Source: Afipia sp.
GTDB taxonomy: Bacteria; Pseudomonadota; Alphaproteobacteria; Rhizobiales; Xanthobacteraceae
Assembly (NCBI GenBank): GCA_017308595.1
Contig: JAFKER010000018.1
Coordinates: forward strand, 39,079 to 103,078
DNA: 64,000 nucleotides
Direction: 5' to 3'
The notes beneath the pieces were generated by a model, which saw only the letters and a list, made by a program, of their open reading frames with translations, made no database searches and was not told where the DNA came from. Position numbers and translations under genes: made by a program. Positions 60,548 to 64,000 of this stretch are shown in pieces; position 1 is the stretch's first letter, and each line of letters begins with the position of its first letter.

Positions 60548-62541
60548 CAGCGCCTCACATCCGGCAGCGCTTGCTTCTTGTTGCCGTCGGCCTGATCGCG
60601 CTCGGCTTCGCTTCGTGGCTGTATTGGGATTATCTGCGCGATCCGGGCTCGTTGTGGCGCGATCTCTATCATGACCGCAACACTCATCTTTCTCGCGGAA
60701 TGGCGCTTGCGCTCGATATTCGCGATCTCAATCCACTCGCTTATTTGCTCGACGCCACGGCGATTGTCGTATGGCCGCCGCTGCACGCGATATTTCTGTC
60801 CGTTGTAATGAGTGTGTTCGGCGTGAACAGCGCGCTCGGCCTCGTCCCTGGCCTGTGCGGCTGGATCCTGATGACATTGTGCGTCTGGCAAATTTCCCGG
60901 AAAGTGAACGATGGGGAGACTGCGGGCATCGTCGCCGGCTCGGTCGCCCTCATATTTACTGTCGCCAGCCCCGCGCTGCGGTTTCTCAGCGCGGACGTGA
61001 TGCTGGAAGGCCTTGGCGCAGGCCTGTCGGCAGCGAACCTCCTGATTTTCATTTACCTGAGCAAATATCCGAGCCGAAAATATCTCACGCGACTTCTGGC
61101 TCTTGGCTTGACGCTCCTGTTCTTTACCAAATTCAACTATTGGCTCATCCTTGTTTTCTCTCTTCTGATCTCTTGCGCGTCCGGTATCCGCATTGGCGAT
61201 ATTCTCTCGTCGTCAAACCGGGCTGCGATCCTTTCCGCGGCAAGATCATTTCTTCGCAATCCGGTCACGTTTCTGGCTGTCGTGCTGTTTGCGGTAATGC
61301 TTGGTCTTGCGGCGAGCGGCCCAGCGTCGCTTGACCTGTTCGGCCGCACACTTGTCTTTCGTGCAAGCCAGTGGGTCGTGATCCCGTATGGCCTTCTTGT
61401 GGTGTCTGCCTGCCACGTCTGGCGCAAAAACCGCGATGTCCTTGAACGGAGTTTACCGGAAATCGCTGTCACCATTCTGGGCTGGCATGCCGTGCCGGTC
61501 CTGCTCTGGTTTCTTGTGCCTGAAGCGATAACATCGTTCCTCTGGTTCGTCGGACCAACGCATTGGGGGGCGCAAGCACATTACAATCCGGCCAGCGCAC
61601 TCCAGTTTCAATGGTGGGGTTTCGCACACGGCTTCCATGTGGCGCCATGGTCCGCCGCTCTTGCACTGGCCCTTGCCCTGCCCGGCGGCATCAGCCTCTT
61701 CTCTCGCGGAATGGGCTCGCGAGCCGTAGCTGTCTTCGCAGCCGTGTCGGCAGTCGCGGTCGTTATGCACCCGCAGCAACAATGGCGCTTTCAGGCCACG
61801 TCGCTTTTCGCCGTCTGGATTTGCGCGGGGGCCGGAGCGGCTTTGTTCATCCGCCAGCTTCGCAGGCCAGCCTTGGCGGCGGTCAGAATTCCAGTCGCAA
61901 TAGCCGCGGTCGCGGGACTTCTCGCGGCTCATGCGCTGGCCACGCCTGACCGGGGAGATGTCGGAAAAGTCGCCATTCGAAGATCATGGGCTCCCCGCGA
62001 CACCGCTCTCGCCGCAGCGTATCTGCCCTTTGTACGGAACGACGCGGTCGTCGGCGTCGTAACGACTTTCGGCTTTTCTGATCTGTTCGCCTGGACGCTT
62101 CGTGAATCCTGTCAGTGCCATGCCGACATCGACCAGGCCCCGCTGATTGCGACCTCCACGCAAGCCGAAGCCAGGGAAGCCATGGCCGGCTGGCTTGCCA
62201 CAACACGGGCCGGACGGATCGTGTTCATCGACGCTCCCGCGCCCTATCCGTTGCCCGGGGCTGGCGATCTGAAAGCCCGTCTTGCGGGGATGGATGCAAT
62301 GATCGCGACATCAGGCCTGTTCGAGCGCGAGACCGCGGACATCAAGGTGAGCCCCGCAACAATCCAGATCTGGCGCCGCAAATCCGAGAGACCTGTGCCG
62401 CCTCCGCGCAGGCGGTTTCTCTTCATCGGCAGCCTGGCGTTTGTATTGGGCGGCATCGCCGTCGGCGAGTTACTCATGGCGCGCAGGCGATCGGGCAAAT
62501 TCCCGTTGCAGCAGCGGCCGGATCGACCGCCTGCGAAATGA
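60544..62541 (+). CDS. Membrane glycosyltransferase-like protein (GT39/ArnT-like)
   Basis: A 665-residue protein with about 11-13 hydrophobic helices over residues 10-450 and a soluble C-terminal part. An acidic loop after TM1 (YWDYLRDPGSLWRDLYHDRNTH) resembles the catalytic loop of GT-C enzymes that use polyprenyl-phosphate sugars. Near the C-terminus a last helix (FLFIGSLAFVLGGIAVGELL) is followed by a basic tail. It starts at TTG 60544, overlapping the upstream stop. The specific sugar is unknown. Confidence 0.8.
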   Translation: MTAPHIRQRLLLVAVGLIALGFASWLYWDYLRDPGSLWRDLYHDRNTHLSRGMALALDIRDLNPLAYLLDATAIVVWPPLHAIFLSVVMSVFGVNSALGLVPGLCGWILMTLCVWQISRKVNDGETAGIVAGSVALIFTVASPALRFLSADVMLEGLGAGLSAANLLIFIYLSKYPSRKYLTRLLALGLTLLFFTKFNYWLILVFSLLISCASGIRIGDILSSSNRAAILSAARSFLRNPVTFLAVVLFAVMLGLAASGPASLDLFGRTLVFRASQWVVIPYGLLVVSACHVWRKNRDVLERSLPEIAVTILGWHAVPVLLWFLVPEAITSFLWFVGPTHWGAQAHYNPASALQFQWWGFAHGFHVAPWSAALALALALPGGISLFSRGMGSRAVAVFAAVSAVAVVMHPQQQWRFQATSLFAVWICAGAGAALFIRQLRRPALAAVRIPVAIAAVAGLLAAHALATPDRGDVGKVAIRRSWAPRDTALAAAYLPFVRNDAVVGVVTTFGFSDLFAWTLRESCQCHADIDQAPLIATSTQAEAREAMAGWLATTRAGRIVFIDAPAPYPLPGAGDLKARLAGMDAMIATSGLFERETADIKVSPATIQIWRRKSERPVPPPRRRFLFIGSLAFVLGGIAVGELLMARRRSGKFPLQQRPDRPPAK

Positions 62542-62630
62542 TTTGCAGCAGCATTCGTGATGGCAATAAGGTCCATCGATTGTTTTTGAATTTTCAGATT
62601 GCATCTTCTTGAGATTTGGCACGAGCAACA

Positions 62631-63623
62631 ATGAAGATTCCCGTACTGGTGGTTGGCGGCGCTGGGTACATAGGCTCGCATTGCGCCAAGGCGCTCGCAG
62701 ACGCCGGATATCATCCTGTCTGCTTCGATAATCTGACGGCTGGCCATCGCGAGTTTGTCAAATGGGGACCCCTGATCGAAGGCGACATCTTCGACAGCGC
62801 CCTCATCCGGAAGACCATTCAGGAGTATCAAATAGCCGCCGTCCTGCACCTTGCCGGCTACAGCGAGGTCGGGGGATCAGTCATCGATCCAGTCAGGTGT
62901 TATTCAGCGAATGTCGGCGGGACGCTGTCGCTGCTCGAAGCAATGAGAGACGCGCACTGCTCCCGGCTCATTTTCTCAAGCTCCGGCGCTGTCTACGGAC
63001 ATGCAGCTCCCGGCTTGATCCCTGAACAGACCGCGTGCTCTCCGGTCAATCCGTATGGCGCCAGCAAATGGATGATCGAACGGATTCTGTCGGATTTCCG
63101 GACCGCCCACCCGTTGAACACCATCAACTTCCGTTTTTTCAATGCCTGCGGCGCAGATCCCGCAGGAGATCTCGGAGAATTACGCGATAACGAAACCCAC
63201 TTGATCCCGCGTGCGATGATGGCGGTTCAGGGACACCTGAGCGATTTTGCCATCTACGGCAACGATTACGACACCGTCGATGGAACGGCGGTGCGCGATT
63301 TCATCCACGTTACCGATCTTGCGGCTGCTCACGTCACGGCGGTCGCTTCCCTGCTCCGCGGGCATTCCGGCGGAACATACAACCTCGGAACCGGCAGAGG
63401 CTCATCCGTCAGCGAAATCCTCACCGCTATTGCCGCCGAAACCGGAAGAGCTGTTCCGCATACCGTGAAAGCACGGCGCGCAGGCGACCCGCCCTCATTG
63501 ATCGCCGATCCGTCGCTGTCGAAACGAGAACTGGGCTTCACGGCCCGGCATTCCGATTTGCCATCCATCATAAGAACGGCATGGGCATGGCATAAAACAC
63601 GTCATCCAGCCGCTCGCGGCTAG
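62631..63623 (+). CDS. galE: UDP-glucose 4-epimerase
   Basis: A 330-residue extended SDR. The NAD motif VVGGAGYIGSH is at residues 7-17, and the catalytic YxxxK is Y142/K146 in NPYGASKWM, with serines in FSSSGAVYG. Substrate-side features such as NFRFFNACGADP and DYDTVDGTAVRDFIHVTDLA are typical of GalE. It interconverts UDP-glucose and UDP-galactose, supplying donors for the adjacent glycosyltransferases. The ATG at 62631 is chosen over TTG 62616. Confidence 0.94.
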   Translation: MKIPVLVVGGAGYIGSHCAKALADAGYHPVCFDNLTAGHREFVKWGPLIEGDIFDSALIRKTIQEYQIAAVLHLAGYSEVGGSVIDPVRCYSANVGGTLSLLEAMRDAHCSRLIFSSSGAVYGHAAPGLIPEQTACSPVNPYGASKWMIERILSDFRTAHPLNTINFRFFNACGADPAGDLGELRDNETHLIPRAMMAVQGHLSDFAIYGNDYDTVDGTAVRDFIHVTDLAAAHVTAVASLLRGHSGGTYNLGTGRGSSVSEILTAIAAETGRAVPHTVKARRAGDPPSLIADPSLSKRELGFTARHSDLPSIIRTAWAWHKTRHPAARG

Positions 63624-63785
63624 ACCAACCAAAGCGCACGCGCGGTCAGGAGATCGCCCATCAGAATGCAGCCGGACCGTTGGACAACGCGCCTTAAGCA
63701 CCACCGGGGCCTGTATCCAGACCAAACACCGTCTCATGCCACGGCAACGAAGCTCCCATCGAGCCGAGAAAACTCCCGCCAGCCG

Positions 63786-63813
63786 TTGCCCGCACGGGGC
63801 CAATCGGCTAAAT
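63786..63813 (+). promoter_or_regulatory. tRNA promoter
   Basis: TTGCCC (63786-63791), 16 bp, CTAAAT (63808-63813), ending 10 bp before the tRNA-Arg 5' end at 63824. The remainder of 63624-63785 holds no gene I can support. Confidence 0.65.
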
Positions 63814-63823
63814 GGACTACGCT

Positions 63824-63865
63824 GCACCCGTAGCTCAGCTGGATAGAGCGTTGCCCTCCGAAGGC
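63824..63865 (+). pseudogene. 5' fragment of tRNA-Arg(CCG), truncated after the anticodon arm
   Basis: GCACCCGTAGCTCAGC starts a canonical tRNA: acceptor 5' strand, then a D-arm (AGCTCAGCTGGATAGAGC), and anticodon loop CTCCGAA with anticodon CCG at 63858-63860. The 3' strand of the anticodon stem keeps only GGC (63863-63865); after that the sequence departs, with no variable loop, T-arm (GTTCGAATC type) or acceptor 3' strand. A complete tRNA therefore cannot form here. Confidence 0.8.
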
Positions 63866-63989
63866 TGATGTCAAGCGGAACGAATGTGAGAAGGAGGTCG
63901 AAAAACACTTGAAATACAGCGCTTTGAGAGCACCGAGGTTGGCGCTTTCAACTCTCAGATTTTTCGCGTAAGCACCGCGTAAGCATAAT
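63866..63989. other. Foreign-looking sequence between two tRNA 5' ends
   Basis: 124 bp following the broken tRNA. It is less GC-rich than the surroundings (aaaaacacttgaaatacagc; tttttcgcg) and has the short direct repeat GCGTAAGCA(cc)GCGTAAGCA at about 63966-63984, which could be integrase arm-type sites. No gene is seen. It looks like the end of, or scar of, an integrated element. Confidence 0.5.
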
Positions 63990-64000
63990 GCACCCGTAGC
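63990..64000 (+). repeat. Second copy of the tRNA-Arg 5' end at the window edge
   Basis: GCACCCGTAGC repeats the first 11 bases of the fragment at 63824 exactly (12 bases with the preceding T). The copy is cut by the window end, so it may be the start of an intact tRNA-Arg(CCG) or another fragment. Confidence 0.7.

Noticed and set aside
63824-63900. A complete tRNA-Arg gene
   Set aside because: No T-arm or 3' acceptor strand follows the anticodon arm; the sequence diverges after 63865.

Overview
The window looks like a chromosomal segment of a Rhizobiales alphaproteobacterium, most likely of the Bradyrhizobium/Afipia/Rhodopseudomonas group. Reasons: high-GC codon use, a complete box-type benzoyl-CoA pathway with its BoxR-type regulator, a RegB/RegA redox pair, MmcB, DUF3551 and PHB depolymerase genes, and several intergenic palindromic repeats of the kind common in that group. 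The species is inferred from gene content only.

Layout. (1) 0.2-16.9 kb is an aromatic-acid locus. It holds an SDR, boxA, boxB, boxC, an alpha/beta hydrolase and a benzoate-CoA ligase on the minus strand, a divergent XRE/shikimate-kinase-like regulator (boxR) followed by an overlapping gene of unknown function, a branched-chain-type ABC importer (livFGMHK-like), and a feruloyl-CoA-synthetase-like ligase. Three promoters (boxC, bclA/boxR, ligase) carry the same AT-rich 12-mer, GAATWATAATKC, in the -10 region. (2) 17.1-21.2 kb is a putative biuret-nitrogen operon: isochorismatase-fold amidohydrolase, permease and allophanate hydrolase AtzF. (3) 21.2-30.5 kb is a metal/siderophore uptake region: PiuC-type hydroxylase, Fiu-like receptor, PepSY reductase-like protein, a second TonB-dependent receptor and exbB-exbD-tonB, with GAA-N3-TTC-type dyads in front of several units. 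(4) 30.6-36.8 kb holds CcdA-like and thioredoxin-like proteins, Ogt, DUF1304, DUF1330, a class A PBP and an HExxH protein. (5) 37-43.6 kb has phaZ, an ABC-2 exporter, regB/regA, a heme oxygenase reading frame with an apparent 1-nt frameshift at its 5' end, and mmcB. (6) 43.7-56.7 kb has a VWA protein, a GGDEF-EAL protein, a metallo-beta-lactamase-fold hydrolase, several small or unknown proteins, and a P450/acyl-CoA ligase/saccharopine-dehydrogenase-like trio. (7) 56.8-63.6 kb is a glycosyltransferase and galE cluster starting behind a tRNA-type promoter. (8) The last 200 bp hold a tRNA promoter and a tRNA-Arg(CCG) gene cut off after its anticodon loop, with the tRNA 5' end appearing again at the window edge. 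This looks like an integration scar.

How the genes work together. The importer probably brings in aromatic acids, ligases activate them to CoA thioesters, and BoxAB and BoxC epoxidise and open benzoyl-CoA. BoxR, whose family senses benzoyl-CoA, probably binds the shared operator. The semialdehyde dehydrogenase of the pathway is not in the window. The metal region pairs outer-membrane receptors with their TonB energiser. RegBA could link redox state to this metabolism, but no direct link is visible. Starts were chosen by ribosome binding site and by family length; where the choice is uncertain this is stated.
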